NCBI RefSeq assembly: GCF_947172395.1
Contig: NC_069083.1
Location: 9,208,501 to 9,272,500 of the forward strand
Direction: 5' to 3'
Length of the DNA: 64,000 bases
Source: Bicyclus anynana
Taxonomy: Eukaryota; Arthropoda; Insecta; Lepidoptera; Nymphalidae
The translations under genes were made by a program, and so were the position numbers. Positions 8,925 to 24,900 of the stretch are shown here, in pieces (within the stretch, counting starts at the first letter, position 1; each line of letters opens with the position of its first letter). Below the pieces are notes generated by a model that saw only the letters and a program-made list of their open reading frames with translations, searched no databases and was not told where the DNA came from.

Positions 8925-11900
8925 GTATGTGATGCGAGAATTAAACACCTCACGAAATACATACTTTTATTGTAAAAAGTGATTTATGTACATATCCAGG
9001 AAAACTGAACATCAAACGCGCTGAGAATGACGTTCAGCTGAATGCTGAACTTTATACTGTAGAGTGGTGTGATAGGGCAAGCCGCCAGTTGGCTGGCGCG
9101 CTCGTGTCATAGCGGTCGTAGTGAAAACGCAATTCACATAGTTTTCCTATTCAGCTCGATACATAAACGCGACACGATTTAAGGTTATACATTTCAGGGT
9201 TAACATTTGATTATCGTAGTTTATTTTTCTATAAATAATTATGTGATAAGTGCAACGAAGTGCCAATACAGATAGAAAATTAATTGAATCATCTTTATTT
9301 ATTGAGTTATCGGTAAGAATGTTTTCATTAAAAAAAGTTTAGCTACGTAATGTTAGCATTGGATAAAAATAACTGTACATCATTGTAGCGTACTGTGATG
9401 AAAAATCATTACTACCTAATTGTTGTAATTATGTTCTTATTTACCTGTTTATAATTAGTATAACTATGCGAATTCGATTATATGGATCGAGTCACGGCGG
9501 GTGGCAACTAAGCAGGCTAGAAATTATAGAGTTTAGCAATAGCAACTATTACTATAATTTCTATATTGTGTACGTACGTACTTTATGTACTATTGGTGTT
9601 ATTGCCTGGGCTGTTTCCTTACTATTTCGGTCGAGTCAAGCATAACGCAAGCGCACGCGACTCTTTACGTCACAACACCTCGGACCATAGATACCTGTGA
9701 TAAACCCGTTACGCCCGTTATCTGCCGAATTTTACTCAATATGTGGTTTGTTTGTTTACATTACGTAACACACAGTGGCGTGCACAAGGTGTTTAACTAG
9801 AGTATGCACTACAAACATATCGGCGTACAAATTCTAAAAGTCTTCTACAATACAGGTTTGTAAGTCCTCAGAGTAGGCAGTGTATTTTTGCATATATGAT
9901 GTGAACGCCACTGGTAACACACATGTAAACTCAAAACTACACAACTAGGAAAAATATTTATTTACACAGACATAACAGAATATTTCTCAGATCTTTTTTT
10001 AATAAGACTAATATAAACAAATTCCCCTCTAAATATTCGGAAAGACTGTAAATAGGAGTGGTTACGATAATAGTCCAGCGGACGGAGATCGAACCCAGGA
10101 CCTGTATATATCATTATCATCATCAACCACTTTACTGTATATATCATTATCATCATCATATCAGCCGATGGATATAGATGGATCACTGCAGGTTATAGGC
10201 CTTTTGTAGGGACTTCCAAATATCACGATCCTGAGCTGCCTGTATACAGCGAATCCCTGCGACTCGCTTGATGGATTTATGGATCCCATCAATGAGATCA
10301 TCATCATCAAATGAGATTGAAAATTCAAAGGTTTGTCAGTCCGTATCTACTCATGACAGAGAATAATAGGTACAAGCTCATGGTACCACTATGGATTTTT
10401 TTAAACAATAATTACTTAACATCTTCTTTAAATATGACCAATGTTCCCGCTCCCCACCAACAAGTCGGGAAAGACCGGGATAGCCCAGTCGATATGACGA
10501 TGGTTCGAATCCGGTCCAGGGCGTGCACCTTCAACTTTTCAGTGATGTGCATATTATGAATTAAAAAATGTCACGTGTCTCAAACGGTAAAGCGCGATCG
10601 CGTGGAAAGGTGCCTGCCTGAGAATTTTCTTAATTTTCTATACGTATGTGCCAATCCCCATTGGGCCAGCGTGGTGGACTATTGGCCTAACCCCTCTCAT
10701 TCTGAGAGGGCACTCGTGATCAACAGTGAGCCAATGGGCTGCTAATGATGATGATGGGGTCTTTGAGAGGTAACAAAAGTTCAGTACCTTAATCGTTCAA
10801 GTATCTACTTATAAAACGTAGGTACCCTTTCTAATTTATTCGGTTACAAAAGAAATCATATCCCCAAACACCAGACACTTAACTTCTTGTCAATAGTAAA
10901 AAGGAAGTCTCCATAGCTGCCTACCACTGAGGTGCACCAGAGCCGAGTTGGAAATCGAACCCAGGTCTTCTTGAGAGCCAAAGCACTACTGATTGCTCTA
11001 GGAAGGTCGTTTACTGACCGAAGGTACTCGAAGGCCGCTCAGAGATTTCGTTTCTGACGGGTCGGAATCGAATGGGAAAAACTTATTCGATTACAATGGC
11101 TTCGTTTTTTGGCTCATCACTACAAAGACAAGCAGTTGGCATAACCTTGAAACGGCGCAGTTCAACAACCTTGGACGCCAGTTCGAAGTTACATCGCCCA
11201 TTCGATCACGAACTGTCAAAAACGCAATCTCTAAGCGTCCGGACATTAGGCACCTAATGTAAATAATTACTGCACATCTTGACAGACATTCTATCACATT
11301 AATAATACTTACACTGTAATTTTGACATCCATACATTGATTTTTATTGCAAGATCGATTACTCAATGATTAGGAGTATACGTAACTATTTAACATAACGT
11401 AAAGAATGATTAATTGATTTCAAATGATGATACATAGTGGGCACCTGTCAAGTATTTATAGATTTTTAATTTTACAAGGAATGCGCAGATTTTTTTTTCC
11501 AGTATTTATCTAGGTGTTGCATTGATAGGTAGGTAATGTGTTACGAGTATTAGTGTTACTTGTTAGCAGTGCTGTGTTACCTTCATACATTTGAAAAGGT
11601 TCTGTAAAACAAGTAGGTATCATTATACTTGGCGTCTTAAAAACTTTATTAATATAATGCAAAAGCATAAAAAGCATAATTTCTTTTCAATTTACGAGTT
11701 ACTTTTTCTATATATATATCTATCTATTTAATTGTTTCACTTGGTTAATCTTAATGAAGCAAAGACTGTGTGTTACTGCAGCTTAAAATAAATCGGAATT
11801 TGTATTTTTGTACTTAACGAATAAACTCAAAACTATTGGATTATCAGGGATTAAGGTAAGCATTATTTTATTCCCGTATTCCCACGGGAATTAAAACTAC

Positions 11901-14900
11901 GCGGTTGAAACTGCGACGTTCTGCCAGATATTATAAAGATGGAAGATTTGTTTGTTTGCATTGAATAGGCACCAATTTCTGGTAACACATAACAATTTTT
12001 ACAAGTGTAACTTGAATAATTAAGGACTTTCCATACAAAATTTCAACCCCTGTTTCACCCTCTATTGAATTAATTTTTACGACAAAAAGTATCCTATAAC
12101 CGTCTGCGTATTAGGGTCTCAAATCGTGCCAAGTTTCACTTGAATTCATTCAATAGGTTCAGCGTGATACCCGGTCAACAAAAATACGGTCAGAAAAGAA
12201 AAAAAAAATATTTTTGGCTTTAGTATCGATTATATACAGCCCTTCAACACAAAATTTTCATTTTTTTTTTTTACAAGTTAGCCCTTGACTACAATCTCAC
12301 CTGATGGTAAGTGATGATGCAGCGCAAAATTGAAGCGGGCTAACTTGTTAAAAGGAGGATGAAAATCCACACTCCTTTCGGTTTCTACACGACATCGTAC
12401 CGGAACGCTAAATCGCTTGGCGGTACGTCTTTGTCGGTAGGGTGGTAACTAGCCACGGCCAAAGCCTCCCACCAGCCAGAACTGGACCAATTAAGAAAAC
12501 CTCAATCGGCCCAGCCGGGGATCGAACCCAGGACCTCCGTCTTGTAAATCCACAGCGCATACCACTGCGCCACGGAGGCCGTCAATATTCAATGTACAGA
12601 ACATAATTGGACCTAATTGGAATTTTTACAAGTAGACATGTAGGAGTGCCATGTACCTACTAAGGATAGATTAAATTACCTACCAATCTATACTTATAAT
12701 AAAACTGGTTGAATAAATGTATAGTTATTTACAATTTGAGATTTTACTTATGCCATTGGTAACAACAAACGTTAGCGTGCCATAACGGACGACAGCGCCA
12801 TCTAGAATCTATACATAAAATACGAATTCAGTACATTTTAATCATATAGCATTAATAAATAGTTAACACGAAATCACGTGACTTAAGAATTACTAACAAT
12901 TAACTAGTTGTTCAATATATACAGAGTGTCCCGTAAATATTATGACATACTTTAAAGGGTGATATCTGACTTCAAGGCCTACTAAATTTCGGCTAACATA
13001 TATTGCGTTATTTTAGTAGGCCTTGATGTCTGCTATCAATCTTTAAAGTATGTCGAAGTATTTACGGGACACTCTGTATAACTGCGAAAGGTCGAAAACC
13101 ACTTGACGTACAAAGGTGAAATTTGGCAGGGAGGTGGTTCATAGTTAGTAAGCATACACTAAGAACGGATTTTGGGATAGGGCCGGATTAAGGAGGTCTA
13201 AAGGCGTATGAAGCCGCGGGCGTCCGCTAGTCAAGCATAAAATTAAGTACTTTCCAATTTCCAACACGTTATTAACAATTTATAAAAAACCATTTTTAAG
13301 ATTACCTAATAATTAAATAATGTAGACGTACATCATTGTTATTGTACGTAATATTATACAAATTCTAAAGCAATTTATTAGAACTCAAGTAATAACAACA
13401 TATTTGACTAATAACAAATAAAATTACTTCAGGAAAACCCAAGGAAAACTGTGTATAAGGACGTTACAACATAAACCATTATAAGACGACCTACCTATTT
13501 ACCTAATTGTTATTGTTTATCTTAGTATGGTCACTCGTTATTTTATACTACAAGTTTAGGTAAGGTACTACTAAATGCCATGTATGTAATGGTAACGGAA
13601 AGTAGGCTTAGTTTTTTTTTTAAAGAATATTTGCCATATTTTTTATAACATGACCCATATTCCCATTCCCCTCCAACTAGTCGGGAAAGACTGTGCTAGG
13701 AGTGGTTACGACAATAGACCAACGGGGTGAGAATTGAACCACCACCCCTCGAACCTTACCGTTGAGCTATTGAGTTCATAACAATTGATAAATACTCGTA
13801 AAATATCTGCAAATGTTTATAAGTTTCTACAATATTATTAGAACGTTAAATAGGACCTCCTGGGACCAAATTCAGGACATAATGTCCTGTCCAATGAAGT
13901 CCAGAGCCACATGGATCAAGGGTACGAAATATGTCGATATTAATTAAATATAATGCTAGCCACCAACCATCCAATATCCTCACGTGCCTGCAGCGCTAAC
14001 AGTTTGACATATACGATAAAACTGATCGTGTGTTCACGCAGATCGCGGCTAAAGGTAGCATTCGGTTCTTGGCGACCGCGATCTACGACCGTGACCGGGT
14101 CGTACGACCCACTGCTTAGTCTGTGTCACTAAACAAATCCCGGTCGCGCGACGCGGTTTCGGAAGAAGAAGATATATGCATGTATGTATGTATGTTTGAG
14201 TACCTAGATACAATCGCGTGGCCATCATCACACTGACACGCGCTGTTGTCTTGTCAGACGTATTGCGTGACGCACTTATAGGTATACCCATCGCAGAATG
14301 GAAACGCGCTTTCCGCGTGTCTTTATCTAAATTGTACATGCGGCTTAACATAAAAGTATTACTAATAATCACCATAAATTACACTTGATTACTTTACGTT
14401 TTTTCCACAGGTGCTAAGTAGTATTATAACTTAACTAGTGGACGCCCGCGACTTCGTCCGCGTGGAATAGGGATGATGACAGTTTTTTAAATTGTATATA
14501 AATTAAGAGTATACTAATAGTAAAGCAATTTTGTAAAAGGAACAGGGTATCTGCGATCATTACTTTCGGAGCTACAGGGATTTAAAGAGTCAGATTTGCG
14601 GCGCTGCCGCGGATCCCTGAAAAACGCCCCATACGAAATGGCTCGAAAAAATGACGTCATAGGCAATGTAATGATCGTTAGATTTGTATGTAACAAAATT
14701 ACAAATATCTTTGTTATTTGTGCGTTTATCTTTATAGTTCATATATTAAAAATTGTCTCATTTAATGTAAGGAAGCTAAAACTGTATGAATTTTCATCTA
14801 ATTACGATAAAAAAAATTTAATAGTTTTTGAAATTTTATAATCTCATTTATTTTGCAAATATCCAGACAATCTTTGCTTTTTATGTATAAATTAGTTAAC

Positions 14901-15864
14901 ATTGACCCTATTTACCCGAATGTATCATAAAAATCAATATATTCAAACCTAGTCATCATCCCCATTCAGTTTTTCACAAATCCCGCGGAAACCATGGACT
15001 TTTCCGGGATGAAAAGTAGCCTATGTGTTAATCCAGGGTATTATCTATCTTTTTTTTAAATTTCAGCCAAATTGATTCAGTACTTGTGGCGTTAAAGAGT
15101 AACAAACATCCCTTTAAACTTTCGCGTTTATAATATTAGTAGGATATCTTTACACAGGTACCTAATACTCGTATTTATCTTCCAGAAATGTGGAAGTTTG
15201 TCAGAAATGTGGCAAGGTGTTTCGATACTTTATTAACCGACTTCAAAAAAAGAAGGAGGTTTCTTAATTCGACCGTTTATATATTTTTTACTACTAACTG
15301 CCGTTTAGTCATATTCTGTTACGGTCTTAATTCAATATTTTAGTTAGCAAAATATTATTATCATGCCCAAAGGGAAGGAAATTGGCAATGCATATTTTCA
15401 ACACACTTTCACCGCGCCTCTGCGTGACGTCACAGATGCACGCGTCTTTGTTTGGATACAAAGGAACTAAATACGTTCACTACACATATCTACTTCACAT
15501 AGTAATTTATATGTATATGAAGCTATAAAAATATCTCGATATAATAACATCTTACAATGTTTTTTCCCACGCACACTGCACACTGCTTTAATTTAGGTAA
15601 AGCTATTTTAATAACACGTTTGTAATTAATTAAGTTAAGACGTATAATAACATTTTTTTAGAAATCTAAATGATAAGAACTATTAAGTTAATAGGTACCC
15701 ACACAGTGTTGGATATCGACATCTTCTCTACCTAGGATTTGTATAGAAAATACAGTTATTAAAGTTTACTTCAGCCTTTAGGGTTGTAGGACAAGGGTTA
15801 TGTCTATCCCCTCCAATTTTTCTTGTAAAAAAGATGCCAGTGCTAATGCATCATCATTATCATT

Positions 15865-15927
<63 letters not shown>

Positions 15928-18900
15928 GACTCACTGTTGAGCACGGGTCCTCTCAGAATAGGTGGGGTTAGGCCAGTAGTCCACCACGCTGGCCCAATGC
16001 GTATTGGCAGACTTCACTCACGCAGAGAATTAATTAGGCTAGGCAATGCATATGTATAATCCAAAAAGTTATCAGATATCATGGAGAGCCAACTCTATGA
16101 GCACCACTCTCTAACTTTCACAGCGAATAGAGTTCTGTGTGAAACAACGCTCGCGTTTCTATACAAACACGAAAATTTGTGGCTTGACCGCTTCTTTACT
16201 CAAGAACCTATATTTAGGAAGCTAATGTCACCTACACACGATCAAGTTTGCATTCAAGTCTGCAGCGCGCTTAGGGATGTGGGCAGTAAAAAAATATCGA
16301 AACCATACGCATAACGATATATCGTTATTTTTTTCACTTGTGGCATAACCTGTTGGTCCACGTGTATTGAACATTAAATTGCAAATTAAAGAAACATTCA
16401 AACCAAAAAACAACAGCCTAATGTGATAACCAACTCCAAGTAGGTATCCAGTAGTGAAACGTGAATTTCCAAAGTTAGTCACCCAACTTGAGCCGAGTGA
16501 GATTAACAGTATACCACTGATTTGCCTTATCTAGACCCACTGTCATCGATCATTGTACAGCAGCTTCAGTCGTACTTAAATACTTATTTATCCGAATTTT
16601 GTGATAAGTTAAATTTTGATGTGCATGCAATGCATACGATGCACGTGTTGTGTAGGTAAGCACCAAGATTAATTATGTCGCGAAACACAAAAACGTTTTG
16701 CACCTAATTCGTTTTAATAATAACATAATGACTAGGGCTTATGTACCTACGTATCGGTGAATAATATAATATTTTAGACATGTTTTGTCGTCATCCGGCA
16801 AACGATATCTTATCTATATCTATTTAATTCCGGCTGAAAACTCCCTCTTTATAATTAACAGCCGCAGAGTTTAACTTTCATTAGTAAAATTAAGCTTGCA
16901 TTGCATATAGGTGCCTGTATAAATACATTTTTAAAGTAAAGTGTCTGTGTTTAATAATTTCTAATACAAAATTATATAATTGAGGGTAAGGTTTAATTCC
17001 ACTCTGTAATAACGTTGGTGATTTTTTGTACGAATAAAAACAATGTAGTTTTTAAAATTATCATCTTTTTTAGTTGTCTCGCATCTCAACCGTGAAGTCA
17101 GTATCACATAAAACATGTTTTTATTAAGTATAAAAAAAATAGTAGGTACGTCTACCAAAATAGAGATTTTATGTAAAACCTTGTACCCAGTAAAGTAAAG
17201 TATGTAAATACTTTACCTAATATTATGTATTCTGTGTTAAAACTTAATTTTGGATTCCAAACTATTGCTATTTGGAATATACTCGCACCTATTAAATGAC
17301 CTAAGATTTTTATAAATATTTGGAATTATTACCGTGTATTATTGATACGTAGCTACAATGAGACCTAATCACCTAAATCACTGAAGGGAAAGAAAACACT
17401 AACTCTTATAGTTACTTTACAGGATAGAGGGGTAGAGACTAGAGGTATGTTATTTATAAATTAAAAAATAAATATTTGTTGCTTATAAATTTTGTAGTAA
17501 TGACGATAATGTATATAACTTATACAAAATAAATAGATAATATTACTATACCAATACCAATACCAACACAAACATATTTACTTATTTGTTGCTAGGAAGT
17601 AGCAAGAATGTTGCTTTTCGATTTAGTGTTCATCAGTGCATGCGTAATTAGTACCCAGCCGTTGAAAATAATTACACTGCATAATGTAGAGTTAATAAAA
17701 TTATTTGCAATTACTTACTGATCCCTCAACACAAAGCATCAATTCACAATTGGAACAATAGTAAGAACACACAGTCGTTAATTAATAGCTATTTCTTAAA
17801 CCTTGAGCTGTAAATAACAGTGTAGAACAAAATAAACATTAGATGTACCTAATTATTGGTCTAGGATCTGAATTAGAAACGACCTTTATCAATGATTCTT
17901 GGAAAATGTTATAAACCATTTTATTTTCAGCTCGTACCCCATATATCCTGTAAAATTAAATAGATATAATAAAACTGTAATAGATCCAATTTGGAACCTA
18001 CTTTGTTGGAGGGCAATATATGTATAAACGATACTAAAGCCAAAAATATAATTGTTCGTCTTTCTGTTCGTCTGCCTGTCCATCTTTTCGTTGACCGGGC
18101 ATGACGCTGAAACTGTTTAATGAATTCAAATAAAACTTGGCACGATTTGAAACTATAATACGAATTAGATCATTATAGGATACTTTTTTTTGTGAAAATA
18201 AAATCAGAAGGGAGTGGAATATTCCTGCATTTTCAAGTTAGATTTGTACCAGACAAATAGTAAAAATAAATCTCTTTTCCAAACTATTAATAACCATTTT
18301 TATTTACTTTATTTTATTTAATATTAACTTCTGATTCTTATTAAATAAATTGAAAATGACCTTAGACTTCGTCAAGAATATGACCTTCACTACCTAGGTA
18401 ATATCATTTAAATATTTAATTGGTACTTAAATCTCAAGTGATACCCAGGTACTCGATTTATTATAATATTCTAAAAATAGATATTTAACGAATACAATTG
18501 ACGTAGAACTATGAAATTGGCTAGTAGGTAGACATTGTTTTTACAACACACACACAAGAAAAAATCTAAAAACTGAACATAATAGGTATATAATTAAATC
18601 TTAAAAAACAAGCCTGAACTATTTACAATGATATACGGAACCCACGGTGTGTGAGACCGACTGGCGTTTGTCTGATTTTTTACACTTTTTCTACTTTAAG
18701 TCGCAGAAGATAATCAGATAATATCGAATTAAATAGTAAAAGTTAATTATCCATATAAAATCATATCAATTTATCATAACATATTCTACACCTAAATACT
18801 AAGCCTGGTATGGGGGTAGGTAGTACCTAATACTATCATACTTATCTTATTTTATCATATCTATAACGCACATAATAAAGATTACTTAACTCTTTATCTT

Positions 18901-21900
18901 AATTCTGATCCAAGTTAATCCAATAAACATGTAACTGAAAATGGCGAAAAATATAGATGAATAACACCTGCTCGTATACTACTAGTAGGTATCTCTAAAG
19001 CTAGCCACTCACGATCAAGTCTGCAGGACACTTGTCGATTTAGGCAGTGAAAACACTACCGAAACTATATATTTAGCTATATTTGGATATTTTAAACGAT
19101 AAGCCTCCTGTAGACTTGACCGTAAACTTGATCGTGAGTTGTTGGCGTTACGTAGAGATCTTAATAGGATAATATTTACTAAAACAAAATAAGTAGGTAT
19201 AGGTAAGTATCAGTAAGTACTTCTTGGAAGGAATAAAAAAAATTTTGAACTTAATGTACTCATTAAAATATAAAAGATGTGGCTGATTTTCATAGTTTTA
19301 CTGTAGACGTAAAATCAAACCGATCATTTTTATATTACTCATATTACAAGTAATTTTATAATATAACATGATAACATTTATCAATGATGGATGAATGCAG
19401 TTGTAGGAACTATTCAAAATGTTTAAAGTGCATTTGAAATATTTTTAAAGACTTTGTTATGAAGTAACTAAGTATGTAATATCAATTAAATTGGAAAATA
19501 TTTAATTGTTAAGTACTGACTTAAAGTTTAATTTAGATTTAAAAGTCTTGCTAGATATCTTATTATTTTATAATATTAATATTTTAACGAATACAATTAA
19601 ACGTCTTAGACGGTTATCGTTAAGTAGCAATTTCTTCCAGGCAAGTATTTGGCCTTTGAATTAGGAAAACATAAGGACATTAGCAGGTGGACAATTATGA
19701 TTCTATCTATGTAACTAACATACCGACTGGTTTCGTACGTTTTATTTGCATGACAATATAACTATTCGTACTTACCTCTATTAGATACTTATAAAGCTAT
19801 TACAAACACGCCACATTGTTAGATGTTTTTAACTATGGTAGGACACTTGTTAGATAACTCATTATGATTGTTATTATTACATTTTAGGGTCTCGTAGACA
19901 ACTTAAAAGGAAAAACAAACCCTTACAGCTAGGATCAATTTTATTGTGTCTGTCTGTCTAGAGTCTAGATAAAGGGTCTAGACTCTAGACCCTTTATCCG
20001 GGGAACGGGTGCAGATAGGTATAAACGGTCACAAAAAACATATAATTCGACACTCATAAGGGAATCAAAATGCAATGCATTTTAATTCACAAAGAAAGCA
20101 GAGTACTTAGTCTAAATTTTCATTTCAATGTGTCAAATAGTTAACATATGAAAGAGCTTAATTGGCACTAGCTTAAATTTTTTTATTATTTTTACGATGT
20201 GTTATTTTAGATTTATAACTAGAAGTTTGTATGGATCCCTCGGTAGGTGAGTCTACTCGCACTTGAATAATTATTTATCCTGACAAAACAACATAGGTAC
20301 AAGGAATTCCTTGATAAGAAAATGACTCATTGTCGCTTTATTATCAAATACTCAAAAAACTAATTTACGTGGTGCCTACTCACTAATATTCGTGGTACCG
20401 TCTATCACTCGATTCATACCAAATTCATTTGATAAAACTTTAAAAAGAAAATTAATTAATCTTTTAAAAAAGCGTTGTAATATGTATCTTATCAGATCAA
20501 TCTGATTAAGTTACACAGTTACACACCTACCTTAATAAAGTGCGAACAACATTTCAGGTGATTAACCTGAAATGCCGACAAATGCCTACGAATCGTAACA
20601 CCTGCCACAGACGATCAAATTTATCGACGAATGCCTACGAATCGTCACAGACGATCAAATTTAATAAATATGGTGACGGTTATGGATTATTGATTTCGAT
20701 ATTTTTTTCACTGCCCACATCCCTAAGCGCGCTGCAAAGTGGAGAGTAAACTGGATCGTGTGTGGCTGGCGTAAGATGCCTTGCTTACCATTAAAAAACA
20801 TTTGTCGTCGTCATCAACTCATATTCGGCTCACTGCTGAGCTCGAGTCTCCTCTCAGAATGAGAGGGGTTAGGCCAATAGTCCACCACGCTGGCCCAATG
20901 CGGATTGGTAGACTTCACACACGCAGAGAATTAAGATAATTCTCTGGTATGCAGGTTTCCTCACGATGTTTTCCTTTACCGATTGAGACACGTGATATTT
21001 AATTTCTTAAAATGCAACACAACTGAAAAGTTAGAGGTGCATGCCCCGGACCGGATTCGAACACACACCCTCCGGAATCGGAGGCAGAGGTCATATCCAC
21101 TAGGCTATCACGGCTAGACAAAAAACATTTGTATTGGTAATAATATAAAAAAAATAACAACATGCCACTCACCATCCCAATCTGTTGTTGTGTTAATTTA
21201 CCTCTACAATGCCAGTTACGTGCGGTTAGCAATCATTATAGATGACAACTAGGTACGAGTATAACTATGGTTCTAACGTCTAACGTAACGAAGTTAAATA
21301 ATAAGAACGAGGCTGTCAAGGGCCATTTAAGTCGTTTTGCGTGGTAGATACCTTTCTAAATTTACGTATTACGTATATAATTAGTTTTCTAAATCCTAGA
21401 GTCTAAAGTGCCTCTAGTAGGTAACCAAGGATTTTAAGTGTTTCTCAACAAGAACATTGACCAAAACGACTATCGAAACAATAACGGTTGACTCAACACT
21501 GCACTATATAATCTATAAGTATCTAAATCAATAAAATTTAAAATATCCATTTTCAAAATATTATTTTATTTCAGAACGTATCTACTGTGATCGTAGAAAA
21601 CGGCGAACAAATCAACGTCACAGACATGCAAGTCCCGAACGGAATAAGTCAACAGAAGTTTTTAAATGGTAAGTAATTATTCTTTAAAGTCAAATATAAT
21701 TATTATAGTCATACCTTGTACACATATATGTTTTCTGTGGTCATACTTACCTATTATATGAATCGACGCAGAGTCAAAAGCTCTTGCGCACGTTTGTATC
21801 GCATAATTTGTTGCACGCAGATTATATCAAACGAATTCCAAACTTATAGATTTGCAAATGAACAAGTTAAGATTTGTTATACTCACAAAATGACCAACAC

Positions 21901-24900
21901 GAAAATCTTCAAGAGAGTTTGAAATAAAACATAAAAGTTGTTCTGTTGTTAACGAATCTCAGAATTTCAAGTTTCTTTGTTGTTATTTTAATCAACTAGA
22001 TAACAGCTTTAATGTCTGAAGCACAGTATACTTAGTCTGAAGTGACTTTTTAAATAAGCGCACTCCTTTAAGTCAACTTACAAGAAAAAAAAAGTTGTCC
22101 ATAGGAGACGAAAGGAAAAACCCAAAGAAATCTTAGTTGACAATTTTGTATTTCACAGAGTTAAATATTTGTTTTTATTTATTAAGATAAAGCAGCTAAA
22201 ATTCACACGGTTTACACAAGCGATTAACGTGAAGACTTGATTTTTGGTCAGTCACAAGACCGTTGACCGGTTCAGTTCAATGATCAATTGACATTGTACT
22301 TATCTTTTTTTCCGAAAAATATTGTTTTTTATTATTTGCTGGATGCAGGCGGATTCTATTTAATAATAGAAGAATAAAATACTTATATGAGAAAGAAGGA
22401 CACACTGAGCAGACCATTTAAAAATGTATTGTGTATAGTCATTTAGAAGCGTTAGTTTTTAGCCATTTTTGTTCTGTAGTTATTACTTGATGTAAAAGTT
22501 AAAACTGCAAATTATCAAATGGTTATTAACAATAGAGAATAGTAGGGGAATAGGAGGGAGAGCTAACCTAGGACATAGATATTTTATAGGTAGATAGGTT
22601 ATTTGTACGAATAGGTAGATACGTACCTGCTAACGAATGTTCAAAAAGTATAAAAACGTTCTAGTTTGTTTAGACTGCTTCATTAAGACACACACCTGTT
22701 AGATTGTTATAAATATGCTAGTTTTCTGTTAGGATGTTTATTGCCTAGAGTATGCGGTCAAGGTGTTCCGTGATTCAGTACGATCCAGCACCTACTTACT
22801 CTTACTCCTCGTACTAGATAGAAGCTAACTACGACCTAGCTACATCTTCTTTATCATTTCATGGTGTAGTTTCATTTCCAGTATAGTCCACACATTGACC
22901 GTCTTAACCATCGACCGATTTTTTCGAGTTTATCAGAACTGTGCTTAAAATTATTATGAAGTCATGTTATTTATTATACCTATAATATTTTTGTACATTA
23001 AAGTCATTAGTACGTGATTACATAAGTATATAAGTATTAGCATAAAAATTGCAAGGAAGCGTTATTTAATTGTTGAGGACACAGAACATAAAACACTTAA
23101 GCTATGCTGTTTATCCGTGGTTGAGGACAAGAAGTTATAATATAATTATTACAATCAAATTAAAATAAATGTTCATTTTCAACAGAAAAATTAACAATGA
23201 ACATTACGTTGGCGTATTTCTCATTGAATAATAAACACAATAGGATTTATATACGTTATTAGTAATAAAGGAAAACTCAACCAATTACAAGTTCAGGAAG
23301 AAAATAGATATAACCTAGATAACTACGAATATGTGAATAGTATTAGTCATTGTATGATGTCATACGAGAACATTAAGTACTAAAATAGCTGGTTAATTAT
23401 TGTATTTTTGTATTTTTTTTGTACTCTCAGTTAAAGTTAACATTAAACTTTCTTTACTACAGTGTTATGTATTTTTTTAAATAAAGAAACATCTGTGCAT
23501 GCGAATATTTTAGTCCTCGTTTCTCTAGGCCTTGCGTTAAAGATAATCCGCCTGTAACCTTGAGTTATTGTCCGTCTATATGTAAAAAGAACGGCAATAG
23601 CTATACTATTTAAGAAAAAGCATTGTGTGGAATGCCCCTCCTGCTTCCGTTTTCCATTCCACCTTCAATATGGGTATTTAATATGGGTATTTTCAAGTCA
23701 ACAGTGAATATACTCTCTCTAATATCTCTTACCATCAGGCCTGACTGCAGTCAAGCGCTTGCCTTTTAAAACACAAAAAATAGACTGCATCATCATCATC
23801 ATCACCTTCATTTCTGATTACAGCCTAGCGTTTGGTTTTATGCCTAACACCAAAGATGCTGATGGTTGCATTGTTCTTAGGTCCAGATCAATTCGTCCCA
23901 GCCGACAGTTACACATGCTGCACTCCTGGCGGCCACGTGAGGATTCGCATGGGGTCTCGCGGTGTAGCCGCAGAGCCCCCTATATCGGTGCCTGGTCTAC
24001 TGAGCAGGACTGCCGCTCGATACCCTGACGATATAGCATTCGCTACCAAGAAGGCAGATGGGAGATGGCATAAAACAACTTACAAGTAAGTGTTACTATA
24101 CTACAGTCTTTCCTGATGAGTACCGTTTACCGTTTACACAGAAATGAAGGTAGAAAACACATGTCATTTCCTCAGAATACAGAAAAACACTGTGTTTTTC
24201 TGTATTCTGAGGTCTATATTTATGATAACTTATCATAAATAAGTTTGTTTATAAAATTTTATATTAATAAATAATACTAATAAATATGTTCAATCAAATT
24301 ATGAATCAATTATGCACCGTGACAAATCTACTCACCAATTTAATGACAGTCATGTGTCAAAATTCGAGCAGATAGTTTTATGGAACCCAAATGGCCTGTC
24401 ACACCACTTTTTAGAAGTTAAACTATTTTTTAGAAACAAATGGCGTAGTATCGGAAACCCACTTCACACAAAAGAGCTGGTACGGTACAAATTTCAAAAG
24501 GCTCACGAGACCGAGCACCACAAGATGTAATGAAATATACACTACATTATTATATTTGGGCAAATCACTTGATTTCGCACCAAACACGCCATAATTCAAA
24601 TACTTAAAATCCCGCTGAATGTCTCACGACAGATTGCAGGAAAATGAGAGACTAAAAAAAAAAATGTTATATAAAATATATTAACCATACCTAATTGTCC
24701 TAATTTTGATTATTATTAGGTGTGAAATGACTAGTGATTTTATACCCTCATTTTTAATTTGTTTGTTGGTAAACAGTACTCATCAAGAAAGGCTGTAGAA
24801 TAGTTAAAGTGTGGTCACGTCAAGCTTCAAACCTCAAGTTTGTCTATTTGTAGTGACCTACTCGTACCACTGATTCGGATCGGCTGAAATGAGTCGTAAG

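Larger units (their letters stand above)
8925..21574. other. bubblegum intron 1 (12.65 kb)
   Basis: Large first intron with no coding sequence recognised. Contents seen: LINE-tail and SINE-like pieces (9960-10290), SINE-A (10474-10757, 15849-16033, 20805-21115), SINE-B (12259-12581), a TIR element (12917-13080), Helitron-like pieces (13083-13230, 14435-15144), small MITEs (16228-16345, 19004-19147, 20695-20775). The stretches 11270-11860 and 16350-18990 are AT-rich with nothing recognised. Confidence 0.75.

Noticed and set aside
15850..15927. Regular ATC spacing considered as a CRISPR-like or satellite array
   Set aside because: Simple triplet expansion at the tail of a SINE-A copy, with no spacers.
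20999..21115. tRNA-like heads with A and B boxes in SINE copies (also at 4583, 12581, 54019, 59698 and others)
   Set aside because: They do not close a normal acceptor stem or anticodon arm and continue into SINE bodies; they are not tRNA genes.
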